From Volvox africanus (Eukaryota; Chlorophyta; Chlorophyceae; Chlamydomonadales; Volvocaceae): a stretch of DNA of 64,000 bases. Shown here one piece after another: positions 1 through 12,763 of the stretch; position 1 is the first letter of the stretch, and each line of letters opens with the position of its first letter. The notes under the pieces were generated by a model, which saw only the letters and a program-made list of their open reading frames with translations, had not been told where the DNA came from and searched no databases. The position numbers were made by a program, and so were the translations under genes. The stretch spans positions 2,027,001 to 2,091,000 of the forward strand of contig BSDZ01000013.1 of the NCBI GenBank assembly GCA_030268105.1. The letters are read 5' to 3'.

Positions 1-3000
1 GATGGAACTGGTCCGTGTGCGGCAGCAGCAGGCAACTACCGACGCCAAGGTGCGGGAGCTGCAGGCGCGGCTGGATTCCACAGAAGCAAAGCAGCAAACC
101 ATGATTAACATGTTTGCAGCAGCGTTTAAGAATCCTGCCGTGTTCCAGCGGATGCTGTCCACAATGGCGACTGGCGGCGTGCAGCGGCTGGCGAACGGAC
201 GTGGGTCATTTGGGGTATGAACAGTATGGGGGCATGCTTCCGGGGCGTAGGCAGGAGGCCGCTGCGGGAAAGTGGTGCAGGGGCGGGGGAATACGGTCGG
301 CCTGTTGGGGCCCACGAACCGAAGGCAGCGTTCGCTGGGAATTGGGCCATCGTCAGGCGGACGTTGGTATGCCGAAATGGAAGGACAGTTTTCCGCAGAC
401 TCCGTCGTAAGCAGGTGATGGAATCCCCTGCTTTGGGATTAGAAATGTAGATCTTGACACGGATAGCTTGATGCGCTTATTCACAAAACGAAGCAGTGGC
501 CCTTGCAGCAGCGGAGGTGCTCATGTACGTCCCCAAAGGAATGCTTCGCATCAGCACCGTATTTAGCGCGGAAATCTTTTATGCACGTAACAGAGGGCGA
601 GGGAATTGTGTATTGACGCGTGCCATGACGTATTCCTGCATGTGGGCTCGTGAGCGCCCACGCCCCATTCACCGGCTGCGGGCTCCTGTGAACGGGCCCG
701 CTGTTTTCCTCTTCAGTCCTGCCCTATTCTTCCATGTTTTATTCACTCTATATTCGTCCTCGCCTCCCTCGCATGTTCCAGCCTCCTATCCGTCTCCGGT
801 CACTAACGGGCGGAAGAAACGCCGCGCCCGTGGAGAATGCTCGCTTGACGTGGACCTGGGCTCTGGTGTGGGATTTAACGAGATCATCGATGCGGACATG
901 GCAGACCGCGGCTCTGGCGGCGGCTCACCCGGTGGTACCGGCGGCGATGATACATCTTCCAACGGTTCCGCCAATGGTCTAGCAACGGCCATTCCCGCGC
1001 ACCAACAGTTGGTGCAGTACAATCCCAATCCAGTTAGCGGCGACTCGCTGAACGACATGATGTTGCGTTCCTTTCAGACGCTACTCTCCACGGCGGAGGA
1101 CGTGACGGGTGACGTGACGGGCGCCTTCAACAGCCTGGCGATTGGGCCTCAGGTGCATTGAAGGGGGCCACTGTGGGAGGGACCCGGGACGTGAGTCTTG
1201 TGGCATTTAGGCTCGGTGTCTGATGCGGTTGTCTCTCGTGATGCGCCTTGACTTCAAGGATTCGGACAAGCCTGGAACCTATTTTTGTTACTCCAATCCC
1301 CGATCCATCGCTTTGGTTTTTGTCCGCATCCGCACATGTATATTTATTTTCACTGCTCCCAAGGTCACGTCCAGTAACTCGGGCTTGCCTTCTGGCCACA
1401 CTGCCCGACATTCAGGGGCACGCGGGTGCAAACATTCCAGTGGTGACAATCCAGGAACAGCCCTGTGCGCCGTCACCTGGGCTCGCGCCTGTATCCACAA
1501 ACCAAGGAGGTGAGTTGCCGGCCACTGGATGAGCTGCATGGAAATCCTAATACAGGACCCACCTGTCGTTAGCACCTTTTTAAGCGTTGCTTTTGTACTA
1601 ATGGCCCCCGGCTAGGGCCGACACATCACGACCGCTTTACCCGGTCTGCTTGGGCCTTGCCCACGGCCATGGAAACCCAGGGCTTGGACATATGAATCTA
1701 AAGGACGCGCATGCGTTCGCAGGAATTTTGCTACAATGCCCACGATTCTTTTCAGATATTTGTAGAATGCAATCGCAGGCTTCTGCCGTTCGATCGCCCC
1801 GCCGTCCGTATGCCGTGACTCCATGCAACCTTATGCTTTCAGCTCCCAAAGCCCAAATGCTACATGGCCTATGGTCTCAGTCCTGATGTTTTCTGCATCC
1901 AAACCAAATTTTACCCCTTTCCTCCACTGCCCACCCTTTGTTTTACTACCTGCCTTGATCCACCTCTCCTGGGCTATCAGCCATGGGGAATGGCGTGGTT
2001 GCGATGTCGCCGGTGCCCCTCTCCAGCACGGCAATTCAGCCCTACCACGCACCGCAGGGACTGACCTTACCTGCTTTAGGCCACGGGGTGGACCACGCGG
2101 CATCACCGCAGCCGTCCCCGCTGGTTGACACGGGCGAAGCGCGCATCATTATCCCCAAAACGGAGTCGCTAACGAGTCACATGCTTCCGGTGAACGGAGC
2201 CTTGGGCATAAGTATAGTGCCGGTAAGAGAGGCAGGAGAGGGGTTTGGGAGGGGAACCACGAATCAGGCAAAGGTGCACATGTACACAGGTTTCACGAGG
2301 TTTGGGAAGGCGCAAACATGGGTGCGAATTGGGCCCTCAATTGATAGGTTACGGTTTGTGGTAATCGACGGACGGTGAGTGATTTGCACAGAGGTCGTCT
2401 AGAAACAACAGGGTAAGTCTTGAGGCTGACGAAAGCGCAAATGGAGAGGGGAGGCCCTTGAATAGAGCTGTACTAGAACGGCGTTGCCGGATGAAGCATT
2501 AAAGTTATATTCTGACACGGTTATATTCTTACTGCTGCCTGTGTGCCTCTCTTTCCTTTCCTTCCCCCCACCGCTATCGACTTTCAGGTACATAATGGAG
2601 CAACCTGCAATGCGGCGGCTCCGGCCGCTGGCACAGTTACCATGGCTGGTACGTCAGGTTTAGGTATCCCAGCTGCAGCCGTGATTGCGCCGACAGCGCC
2701 TGCGGCGCCAAGCACGTCTGCAGTTCTGGCCCCCACCAGCATAAGCGGTGCGCCGCACGTGCACACCATGATTCCCATCCAGAGCGCTACCATGGCCCCG
2801 CCGACGCAAGCCATGGCGGCAGGACTTCCAGCTCCCTCGGGCCTTCCAGCTATCGGCTCGGGCGCAGCTGGGCCCACCGCCACCTCCAGCTTAATCGACG
2901 GCCCAGCAGCGGCACTTTCCAGCGCAGTTATACGGACGCCGGTGTCGGCGGCGCTGGATCCGCCATCACAGCTTCCGGTGAACGACAACCCCACTGTGTC

Positions 3001-3220
3001 CAGTCCCGATGGAGACGATGACGATGGAATGGGTCTGCCTTTGGACCTGATGCACACGCTACGGTCCATGGCGTCGGGCGAGCTGGTGCTTCCTGGAGAG
3101 GTCGACTTCGGTGACGATGTGTGGACGCACCTCATGGCAGCCGCAAGTGTGCAGCCCGCTGACGGCGCCTCGGGGCTGGGAATGGATCTGCGGGAGATCA
3201 TCCCGCCGCTGGACGACTGA
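1..3220 (+). CDS. Heat-shock transcription factor (HSF), 3' part of gene
   Basis: Five exons join with matching phases: 1-200, 782-1152, 1416-1509, 1981-2222 and 2588-3220 (TGA). The DNA-binding domain lies upstream of the window. Exon 1 is a heptad-rich helix followed by the segment FAAAFKNPAVFQRML, typical of the end of the plant/algal HSF trimerisation region. Exon 2 begins with a basic GRKKRR cluster, the usual HSF nuclear-localisation site. The rest is Ala/Pro/Ser-rich and acidic. It ends with an activation-like segment containing DFGDDVWTHLM (aromatic residue flanked by acidic and hydrophobic ones) and DLREIIPPLDD. The family binds heat-shock elements and activates chaperone genes in the nucleus. 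The HSF assignment is inferred from the helix, NLS and acidic tail order; without the DNA-binding domain it is likely rather than certain. Confidence 0.72.
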
Positions 3221-6200
3221 TTTTGGCTGGCGCAATTCACCGGGCAGCGGCTTGCGCAATAGGTCCCTATCGGTCCGGCTTCATCCCTTTTCCTCTCTCA
3301 AATTTCTGTCTTTCATCATCGGTTCGATCCTCCGCCGCTGCTGTGTATGGGTTGGAGTGTCCTGGCATTACGTGCCCAGACGAGAAGGGGCTTGCTTGCA
3401 ACTGGCGTACCAAGGTGGAAATAACGGTTGATTTGACGGCTAGGTCACGTGGATGAAATCATAAAGTTCAACCATGTCTATAAGACCTTGCCTGAGGGTA
3501 TTGAGTGTAGAGAGTTTTTGAACTGTCGGGTGACGTGAGCATAATTATGCGCACCCGGGGCCAGAGGGTTCGTCATGGGAATGTATTAGTGGCAAGGTGG
3601 AGATGAGGCGTGGAGGATGGACTTGCCCTTAGGGTCGCTCTCGTCACCTCGTCGGTGCTGGAAAGGCTGCATGGGCCCCTGGTCAGAGGCGTAGGGAGCC
3701 CATTTTGCAAGGCCGTATACAGCACTGGACGGGTGACTGATGCGCAGGCTGGAGGCCTGCTGCGGCTTGGAACGGCAGGTCGCGCCTCTGCAGAGTGAGT
3801 ATCAAGTTTTGACTGCTGGATTTTATATTCTGCGCATTGGCTGAAGTGGAGAGCGGAGCGGGAGCTTGTCCAATCCCATTGTGAATGGACGGAGGTTTAA
3901 GTGGCCCAGGAATGGCGCAGGCACGTCCGCTTTCGTAGTCCCCCGGGGATCGCAAAGGTGGCAACAGGATTACGAGGTTCTCTGGAGCTCTCTGTTTGGC
4001 CATGATGCATCGGGGGTGTTAAGTTTCCTGCTAGAATTAGAAGGGGCGGCAGCCCAAGAGCCAGGGGGCAGGATGTGTGATGGCCACGGGTAGCGCTCCC
4101 TTGAATGGCTAGCAGGGGCCCCAGATTCACTCGGTGAGACCCAGCAGCGGTTGCGGTTCCAGGCATGACGGGTTATGGTAGCATGGAGGTGGAGCGGTTG
4201 TTGTGTATATGTGTTCGTTATTACGGCATTGTGGACGGGCCCTCGTTTGATTGAAAAGCGAAGGGACGCAGTCCGATCGACAGCTCTTGGCCCGATTGGC
4301 CGGGTGCGGTCCCGGTGCGCAATATACATTGTACTAACATGAACAGTACAAGAGGTAGAGTGGGAAGAGGCCTGCAGCAACGAACTCAGGTGCCAAGTCA
4401 AGGAGTGGGAGAGTAGAGAACTTGGACATTACAGGAGCCACTGACGGCATTCTGGAGGCTTCCTAGCGGCGTGGTGCGTACATTATGTATGTATGCATGC
4501 GCGTACGTGTTTTTGTTGACAGCTCGACGGTGTGCTTTTGGCGCGCTCGGTGTGGCTTTGAATGCTTACGCCAAGGGCCTCAGACATCGGGACCCATGAT
4601 ATGCGTTGAGCGCTCGAGCAAATTCTTAGATGTCGGTTCTATTGTCCTGGATGCATGGCAGGATCGTTTTCCTTAGGCGTTATGATGGTGGAGGGCGTAT
4701 TCGTTATGTTGTTCCAGTGCATTATGTATGGGGAATCCTCCACTGGCGAAAGCGTAAGCGCATGCCGGTGTTATGCCTTCGACGACAAGGCTTGCCGCAC
4801 AATGCAAATGGCCAAATCGAGTAGTGCTCGCGGGAACCGATGTCCAAACATCGATTGCCATCTGATGACATGAAGGGCATGCCTTTCCAAACGCAAGTTC
4901 GTCGGGGCATACGAAGTAGCCAGGAGATGCAGCGGAATTCGTGTCCAATGCTGCAAATGGTGCGCATTTGTGTACTTACCCCGATCTTCCCGGTCTTCAG
5001 TCTTATAAATGCCTCATCATCGTGAAGTGCACAGTGAGATTGGGGTTGCTGGCGACATGGATTGATGCGGCTCAGGACAGGACAACCGTGGTTGGGTGCC
5101 TGGGGAGAGGATCAGGGGTGCCGCGGTCCTATCCTGAGGAATATCCTATGCCGGGCAGTTTTATTGGGGGTCCGAGGGGATTGGGCTCTAGTGGGCGCTG
5201 CGGACAAGCGCACGGACATAGGGGAGAGTGGTCCTCTTTGGCGAATCGAACGTTCGTGTGGGTGTAAGTAGGTTTCTTCACCCGAGGGGCCAGTACGGAT
5301 GAGGCAGATGCATGGCAATTCATGAATTCGGCCATCACCCATGACAGCCATCTGGTTCAGAGAGAACTGCTCGGCTTTTATCATCTTGGCAATCTACAGC
5401 TGTGCGCCGATGTTGGACTTGGCCAACTTGATGGGTGTTACCGGGTCATTTACGATCATATTTTGGAAGAGTGATAATCTCGAGGGGGTTAAGGGTGAGG
5501 GCGTTGTTACACATTACGCGAATCATGGGCGCGAATGCACCTTGGTCGCTGTGGGGATATTGTTTTCGCACAAATCGTTCACGTAATTGCATTGTTCACA
5601 TGTGCCCAAAGTGGCTATTTGTTCTATGCAGCGTTGCGTTGCTTGCCTGATTGTTGGTGTATCAGGCACCATACATTCTCGAGGGCGCTTGATGCATGCT
5701 TGCGACAATTTTGGAAAGACCAAGCGCAGTTTCACGTTCCGCACAGGGTTTCGCATGTCGGTTCAGGCAATTCGCCCAGAGGGGCGGGTTACAGGATGTA
5801 CATACACAGCGGTGGTCCTGGCCACTCCTTGTAAATGAATACCCATCCGTGATCGGATTAAGATGTGGCCGATTTCCAGCACGCGGAACTGCTGTGGCTA
5901 CGCTACGCCATCTTGCCTTGGCAGTTCAGAAAGGCTTGTGCCAGAACGTCGAAGAATTGATGGAACCCAAGACGTTTACATACTTCTTTAGTGTTCGCAA
6001 CCTAGAAATATCTCTATACACTGGGCGATTCGGGCCATGACCGTTACGTTGACGAGATTAGCACCTCCATACAGACTCAAATGAACAAGGTGAAATTGAT
6101 CTTTATCGTCTACTCACATAATTTCCACTCTGGCACGAAACTGTAATATATAGACCCAAAGGGTTCAGGATGAAGGGGCTCCAGGGAGCGCCTGGCTTGT

Positions 6201-6282
6201 GGTTCCCGACTGGCATATGGCTCTCACCAGCGTGCTCTAATTTTTACTTTTTAAGTCGGTAGATAAGTAAAGTCTTGAAAAA
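3221..6282. other. Intergenic: HSF 3' region and RBCS1 upstream region
   Basis: No convincing gene is seen here. Short open frames lack codon bias, splice consistency or recognisable motifs. TGTAA, the volvocine poly(A) signal, occurs at 5263-5267 and could end a long HSF 3' UTR. A TATA-like run lies near 6146-6152, about 130 bp before the first RBCS start codon. Confidence 0.5.
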
Positions 6283-7343
6283 ATGGCAGCCTTGATCGCT
6301 AAGTCTTCCGTAGTCGCCGCCGTCGCGCGTCCCCAGCGCAGCAGCGTGCGCCCGTGCGCAGCGCTGAAGCCGGCTGTCAAGGCTGCCCCGGTCGCTGGTC
6401 CAGCTCAGGCCAACAAGATGATGGTCTGGACCCCAGTGAACAATAAGTGAGCATTTGCATATTCAACCGTGCTTGCACGGACTGCTTGCGTGTGCTTGCA
6501 CTCGTCGACTTCATGATGCTGGCGGTGATTTCCTGCATATGCCTGCACTTACAGCAAATGACTTCTCTCTATCCCGCAGGATGTTCGAGACCTTCTCCTA
6601 CCTGCCGCCCCTGACTGACGAGCAGATCGCCGCTCAGGTCGACTACATTGTCGCCAATGGCAAGTGTATATTGGATCCTTGAAGGAATTGAGCGTATTCT
6701 CAGTCATGACGGGAAATTCACGCAATGTAGATAGTACTGTACATGACGGGGATCGGTCCCAGCCTCTGTTTCTCCGAAAATGCATACTTTGACTGTGATT
6801 CTGACTGACTGCGCAGGCTGGATCCCTTGCCTGGAGTTTGCTGAGGCTGATAAAGCCTACGTCTCTAACGAATCGACCGTCCGGTTCGGCCCGGTCTCCT
6901 GCGTAAGTAAACCTCTGGATTTCTGGTAACCTGGTGACTGAATTTTAGCGCCTCCTGTTCCTTATAATTGGGTAGGACTATGCGATGGATATGTTGGATA
7001 ATATTTCATATTAAGGTGTTTTACAGAAGTTTAATTCCTCGATAAATTTTAACAACTCGTTGTCTGTGCTTTCATCCACCGACTCCTTCCTTCCCTGCCC
7101 CATTCTCCCGCGCAGCTGTACTACGACAACCGCTACTGGACCATGTGGAAGCTGCCCATGTTCGGCTGCCGCGACCCGATGCAAGTGCTGCGCGAGATCG
7201 TCGCCTGCACCAAGGCCTTCCCAGACGCCTACGTGCGCCTGGTGGCCTTCGACAACGTGAAGCAGGTGCAGATCATGGGCTTCCTGGTGCAGCGCCCCAA
7301 GAGCGCCCGGGACTGGCAGCCGGTGTCCAAGCGCTCCGTCTAA
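6283..7343 (+). CDS. RBCS: Rubisco small subunit, copy 1 (185 aa precursor)
   Basis: Exons are 6283-6446, 6580-6659, 6817-6902 and 7116-7343 (TAA), 558 nt giving 185 residues, the same length as the Chlamydomonas precursor. Residues 1-45 form a Ser/Ala/Arg-rich chloroplast transit peptide. The mature subunit starts [10 protein letters not shown] and carries the family signatures [20 protein letters not shown] and [17 protein letters not shown]. The small subunit caps the Rubisco large-subunit octamer in the stroma/pyrenoid and is needed for CO2 fixation. Intron 2 begins with GC (GCAAGT at 6660) rather than GT; the other copies have GT there. Relative to copies 2-4 the mature protein has AEAD instead of SPAD, Thr instead of Ala after NES, and WTMW instead of WTLW. 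TGTAA at 7470-7474 probably marks the poly(A) site. Confidence 0.97.
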
Positions 7344-8582
7344 GCGCTTGTCATGCAGAATTCCGGGCGGCAGGATAATTGGTTTATGGCCGTGCTCAAG
7401 TGCTGACGCGTCATGAGCCACATCGGCGGCAGAGAATAGTTTGCCTTTCGCCATAACTGTTACTATAACTGTAACGCCGATGCCATCCCAGTTGCGCTGC
7501 TCGGTCAGACCTCGATGCAAGCATCAGGCGCTTGCTGACCTTGAATGTACGTACATGCCTATTTATCGAACCAAAAAACACAACGAAGCAAAGACCAGAA
7601 AAGCTTCTGATAGTCTCCTGGAATTAGACCATATGGGGCAATGGCAACATTACACTGATCGGGTGTTGTTACGTAGTGTCTTGACAGAAAAAACTCAGTA
7701 TCCAAACTATAAGGAACTTCATACTGGTTGACATGTAGTGGTTGGATGTAGTCAATACCACAGCTTTCTGTGTAATGCCAAATACTGCCACCTCAATCCC
7801 AATAACACTCCGTTTTGAATTGGAGTTCATCGCTCGTCGACATGACGTCATATATAGATAACCTCAGCCGTAAATGTACACTAGCTATGCCGAGTCCGTA
7901 TGAGCAAACTTAGCAAATTTCCCTTGCAATACTTCACATCTGCTTTACTAATGAATGTACTCCGCCAGGCGTGCATACGTTGGTAACATATGAACCTACA
8001 TGGCATGCGACGCTACAGGACTGTTGATAACACTTTAATTATACATTACCACATAGAGGTCACACATTAAGGCTGATATCAATTCCATGAAGTACTGATA
8101 GAATACATAAAATTTCCAGTGTTGCAAATCATAAACGCCTCAATTAAAACCGCTGTGCCGAGGAACAGGACACACCCTAGTTACTCGGACAGTAGTGTGC
8201 AGCATCGACTACATTCCTCAAAAAAATCAAATATGTCATGGAAAACTTGCAAGACCAACAAACAAATTTGCATTGAATGCTGACCGGAGGAGCAAAATAG
8301 TTTATGCGTGGTTAAGCAATCTTTCTTAATACGTAGATGGAGAACAAGTAAACATTACTATCCACATGGTATCCACATGGTATATACATGTACTTGTTAC
8401 GTTGAGTGATCTTGCGCCCAAGGCATAGCTGCCGTATGGGAAACCGCCAGCATCGCGAGCGTTACTTGGATGAGCTTTTCCGTACCGCTATCCGCCGTAC
8501 CCGCTCTTGGTCATTAATTCTTGCACATCGGCTATTGTATCTTTGTCCGAACATCTTACGCCCACATCGACCAAACAGCAAA
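7344..8582. other. Intergenic between RBCS1 and RBCS2
   Basis: This stretch is AT-rich and contains no supported gene. It holds the RBCS1 3' UTR (poly(A) signal TGTAA at 7470) and the upstream region of the next RBCS copy. A short direct repeat, tatccacatggtatccacatgg, lies near 8368. Confidence 0.5.
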
Positions 8583-9526
8583 ATGGCCGCTCTCATTGCT
8601 AAGTCGTCTGTGGCTGCCGCTGTTGCGCGCCCAACTCGTGATAGCGTGCGCCCATGCGCCGCGCTGAAGCCAGCTGTTAAGGCTGTCCCGGTCTCTGTCC
8701 CGGCTCAAGCCAACAAGATGATGGTCTGGACCCCGGTGAACAACAAGTAAGATTATCGCTACTGCGTAGTCACTTGCCATGTCCTTAGTTTGCTTGCCTG
8801 CTCGTTCCGTCATCAGGGCATTCTCTATTGCTCATTATATATGGAACTTTTTGATGACAGGATGTTCGAGACCTTCTCCTACTTGCCACCGCTGACCGAC
8901 GAGCAAATCGCCGCCCAGGTCGATTACATTGTCGCCAACGGTAAGATCGTCAGAAATGTAATCGGATTGCGTCCCTATTGTCCATGCGCGTATATGAGTA
9001 TGCCTCGTTTCACGTAAGTTTTATAAGTTTTCCACTTGTCTTGCGCAGGTTGGATTCCTTGCCTGGAGTTCTCCCCGGCCGACAAGGCCTACGTGTCCAA
9101 CGAGTCGGCTGTTCGCTTCGGCCCAGTCTCCTGCGTAAGTAAAGACTTGTACTGTACGGACTGCTTGCATTACCTTCATTGTGCTCGATTCCCGACAGCT
9201 GTAAATTCCGTTTGCTGAACCCGTATATGTAAATCAGATCCGAGACCGTATGTTTAAGTGCTGACTTGATGTTGCTTCTGTCCCATTCTCCCGCGCAGCT
9301 GTACTACGACAACCGCTACTGGACCTTGTGGAAGCTGCCCATGTTCGGCTGCCGCGACCCGATGCAGGTGCTGCGCGAGATCGTCGCCTGCACCAAGGCC
9401 TTCCCAGACGCCTACGTGCGCCTGGTGGCCTTCGACAACGTGAAGCAGGTGCAGATTATGGGCTTCCTGGTGCAGCGCCCCAAGAGCGCCCGGGACTGGC
9501 AGCCGGTGTCCAAGCGCTCCGTCTAA
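8583..9526 (+). CDS. RBCS: Rubisco small subunit, copy 2 (185 aa precursor)
   Basis: Exons are 8583-8746, 8861-8940, 9049-9134 and 9299-9526 (TAA). Exon lengths of 164, 80, 86 and 228 nt are identical to the other three copies. The mature protein is identical to that of copies 3 and 4, while the transit peptide differs at several residues. All three introns have GT-AG ends. Introns are unlike those of copy 3, but exon 4 and the following ~280 bp are almost identical to copies 3 and 4, which points to gene conversion of the 3' end. It is a stromal Rubisco subunit in tandem with copy 1, about 1.2 kb downstream on the same strand. Confidence 0.97.
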
Positions 9527-9755
9527 GCAACGAGCTTGGCGTTTTGCGACGTCTGATGGGGTGTTGTTCGTGGGCACTTGGCTGGAGCAAAATTTTCACA
9601 GCATTGCAACCAGTCGGGTTGATCCGTAGACGGACTTGTGGACTTGATGGTGGTCTCACCCATGGAGGCTTTAACTGAGTGCGTGAGCTTCACGAATAAT
9701 CAGTGTTGGTCAGGTATTTCCGTTCATTTCGGATCCTGCTGCATAATTTTTTCAT

Positions 9756-9802
9756 GCGGGTCTTAAAGCCCGCCCTTTGAGAAGAAAATATCTTTTGTGT
9801 AA
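9756..9802 (+). terminator. RBCS2 3' UTR hairpin and TGTAA poly(A) signal
   Basis: An inverted repeat GCGGG (9756-9760) and CCCGC (9769-9773) flanks an 8-nt loop. It is followed at 9798-9802 by TGTAA, the green-algal poly(A) signal. The same arrangement follows copies 3 and 4. Confidence 0.6.
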
Positions 9803-9809
9803 GCCACGC

Positions 9810-10749
9810 CCATATTCTGATACGAGAACTGTCGTTCGTCCTGGTCATAATATACCCAGAAGCATATTTGTATGTCAGGGTTGCACGACGGAATGGTTCA
9901 GACTCACAGGTCTTACAGCTAGGTCAGGCAAACTTAGGATGGTATGGTGATATCGTCACCAGACTACAGCAGTGGCTACTGCCATTGCTAACAGTTCCGA
10001 ACAGTTCATTTCCCATAAGATAAATGTCCATGGTACTGCTGGTCACTAAGTTACACGATAAGTTAAATGTTGACGTCATAAGGTCAAAAGTGCCTGGAAA
10101 TTAATCATCTTCTCACATAATTGTGTATTATAAACATGTATGCTTGTCTAGTATTATCCTAGGTCTAACATAGATCATTGATTATTAGGTATTGGGGCAG
10201 TGCATAGTCTAAATGGAGTATGTAGGAAGGTGTAACCCTTAGAGCTGATCGTATACTCGTACGCCTTTATTATGAAAATATACCGTATCGGCTATAATGT
10301 GGATATATTAATCGGGAATGGCGAAGAAGAAGTATAAGGTTGCGAGGGGAATGAAATTCGTGTCCACAACAAGGCACTCTTACAGTGCCAAACGGATTCT
10401 GCGAATGCAATGCGAAGATGTGATTGTTTTCCTGGATGCTTATTTCCCTGATGCACATTCTTTCCCCGAACTGCTAATTTTATCCTGTCAATTTTAGATA
10501 GCGGATGTGCAAGGATTAGACCGGATTAAATAATTTACCGATCACCCTAAGATTCTCCCTAACTAAAACATCGCGCTAACCTCTCGAAAGATAGTCGCGT
10601 CGCTACGACTTGGATACTAGGGGGAATTGCGGCTGAGCTGTTAATGTTTCCGGTACCTGCCGACAGAAAGAGACAGTACTCCATCGTCCTCCCTGAATTC
10701 TCCAAACGAATCAAAGGAAAGGGTACTGAAGGGCAAAGGTTGCATAAGT
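9810..10749. other. AT-rich intergenic region
   Basis: No gene is supported. The sequence is AT-rich with many stops in every frame. It separates the RBCS2 3' UTR from the first copy of the large direct duplication, which starts sharply at 10750. Confidence 0.5.
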
Positions 10750-11635
10750 TGACGATGCATGGCTACAACTTATTACAAAAGAAGGAAAGGCAGCCGAACC
10801 GCTTATGTAATAAAGCTATTCTGGATCCAGAGCAACGCACAACTCCAACTCATTGCCTTGTTCGCGGATCTCGTTCCCACCCAGGCAGCAGGAAGCGAGG
10901 GACCTTTTCCAACAGCATTTTGTAAAAGGAGTCAAGCAGCCAAAGCTGCGCAGGACTGGGAATTACGTAACGGCTCGAGGGACATAAATGCGCAAATGCT
11001 CATATTTTTCTGTTCTCCTCTGCTCTCCCTATCTAGGCAATGAAAAAACGGATGTGGGGATGGGGGATGTGGGATTTGAGGGGCTGTTGCACTCAAGCTC
11101 ATGTACGCCTACGTCCGGCTATGCACACAGGGCAGCGGGACTGCGCTGGCGTTACAAGGGGGCTCCGTAGTCGCTGAAATCATGGGCATTGCATGGAAAC
11201 CCAGAAGCCCGCCTTTATTTAGCAGGGGCTTCCTCTTTCCGAAACGGCGTTAGCTTCCTTATCGTTCTGAATGCTGTGAGAGGACAAGTTCAACAACATG
11301 ACCTTGCGGTAGCGGAACGAGCACTCACCGAAAAGGTTGCAAGGGCAGGGCTTCATCGCGATAATTCACATGTGGACGTCAAACGAATGGGATTCTTACT
11401 CAGACCATCATAGCATTGCTGACAAACGCTTATGCATCAATTTATTATGCCAGACGCCCTCCCATAGGGCCCTTCAGGGACGTACCTGACTAAGGGTGGA
11501 ATTGCGCCGTACACTTTATCACTGTACAGCCATCCTTTAGTAGAAAAGCAGCCGTTCAGTCTTTGCAAGTGTCATCAGAGGCAGGCACTTCCATATCCTA
11601 CTTTGATCTTTGTTTTAAAACTCCATCCTCACAAA

Positions 11636-12763
11636 ATGGCCGCTCTTGTTGCTAAGTCGTCTGTTGCTGCAGCGGTGGTGCGTCCCCAGCGCAGCTGTGT
11701 GCGCCCGTGCGCCGCGCTGAAGCCGGCTTTGAAGGCTGCACCAGTGTCTGCCCCCTCTCAGGCCAACAAGATGATGGTCTGGACCCCGGTGAACAACAAG
11801 TGAGTTGCAGTCCGTGGACGATTTCTTGGGACTACTTTGTCCTTGATACGATCTTCTTAGTCGATACCAGCTAATCTATGTGCTCCTTTTTACCTGTTCT
11901 TTTCTATTCCCTAAAGGATGTTCGAGACCTTCTCCTACCTGCCGCCTCTGACCGACGAGCAGATCGCTGCTCAGGTCGACTACATTGTCGCCAACGGTGA
12001 GGCGTTCTTCACTATGTTACTATTGTATAAGCTTTCATGCGTTAGGAATTTGAGCGATTTCTTGTAGCTGAAGTTTGCTTCGTACGTTCCTCGACCGTTA
12101 CTGTCCGCGTTTCAGAATTGAGCATATTCTTGAATGATGATGATGATGATGATGATGTGATTGTTTTTAATTGGTATCTCAGGCTGGATTCCTTGCCTGG
12201 AGTTCTCCCCGGCCGACAAGGCCTATGTGTCGAACGAGTCGGCCGTCCGCTTCGGCCCAGTCTCCTGCGTAAGTGGATGGATGTTTGTATGATGTTCTCT
12301 TCGGTTAGTGCGGTACACTGGATTTTTCATGGGAAGCAGTGTTTCCGTGCGGTAGAAACCCTGGCCCTGTTTGTAGGGCGGTGTAAGTATGAATGGAGCG
12401 GAATTCCCTTTCTTTTTCTATAATTTTCCAGTAATGCTTGTCACCTAATATCGTTTTTTATAGAACAACTAGGGTTTTCCGATTTCATTCACCGACTCCT
12501 ACTTTATTTTTCCTCTGCCCCATTCTCCCGCACAGCTGTACTACGACAACCGCTACTGGACCTTGTGGAAGCTGCCCATGTTCGGCTGCCGCGACCCGAT
12601 GCAGGTGCTGCGCGAGATCGTCGCCTGCACCAAGGCCTTCCCAGACGCCTACGTGCGCCTGGTGGCCTTCGACAACGTGAAGCAGGTGCAGATTATGGGC
12701 TTCCTGGTGCAGCGCCCCAAGAGCGCCCGGGACTGGCAGCCGGTGTCCAAGCGCTCCGTCTAA
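11636..12763 (+). CDS. RBCS: Rubisco small subunit, copy 3 (185 aa precursor)
   Basis: Exons are 11636-11799, 11917-11996, 12183-12268 and 12536-12763 (TAA). The start ATG follows ctcacaaa and opens a transit peptide [14 protein letters not shown]. The mature protein begins at [10 protein letters not shown] and is identical to copies 2 and 4. Intron 2 (11997-12182) contains a GAT microsatellite at about 12136-12156. All introns are GT-AG. Its whole locus is duplicated nearly perfectly as copy 4. It encodes the stromal Rubisco small subunit. Confidence 0.97.

Noticed and set aside
7011..7520. Minus-strand open frame (169 codons) over RBCS1 exon 4
   Set aside because: Antisense shadow of the GC-rich RBCS exon; equivalents exist at all four copies.
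12136..12156. Possible coding Asp repeat (gat)n
   Set aside because: Lies in RBCS3 intron 2, with intact splice sites on both sides.
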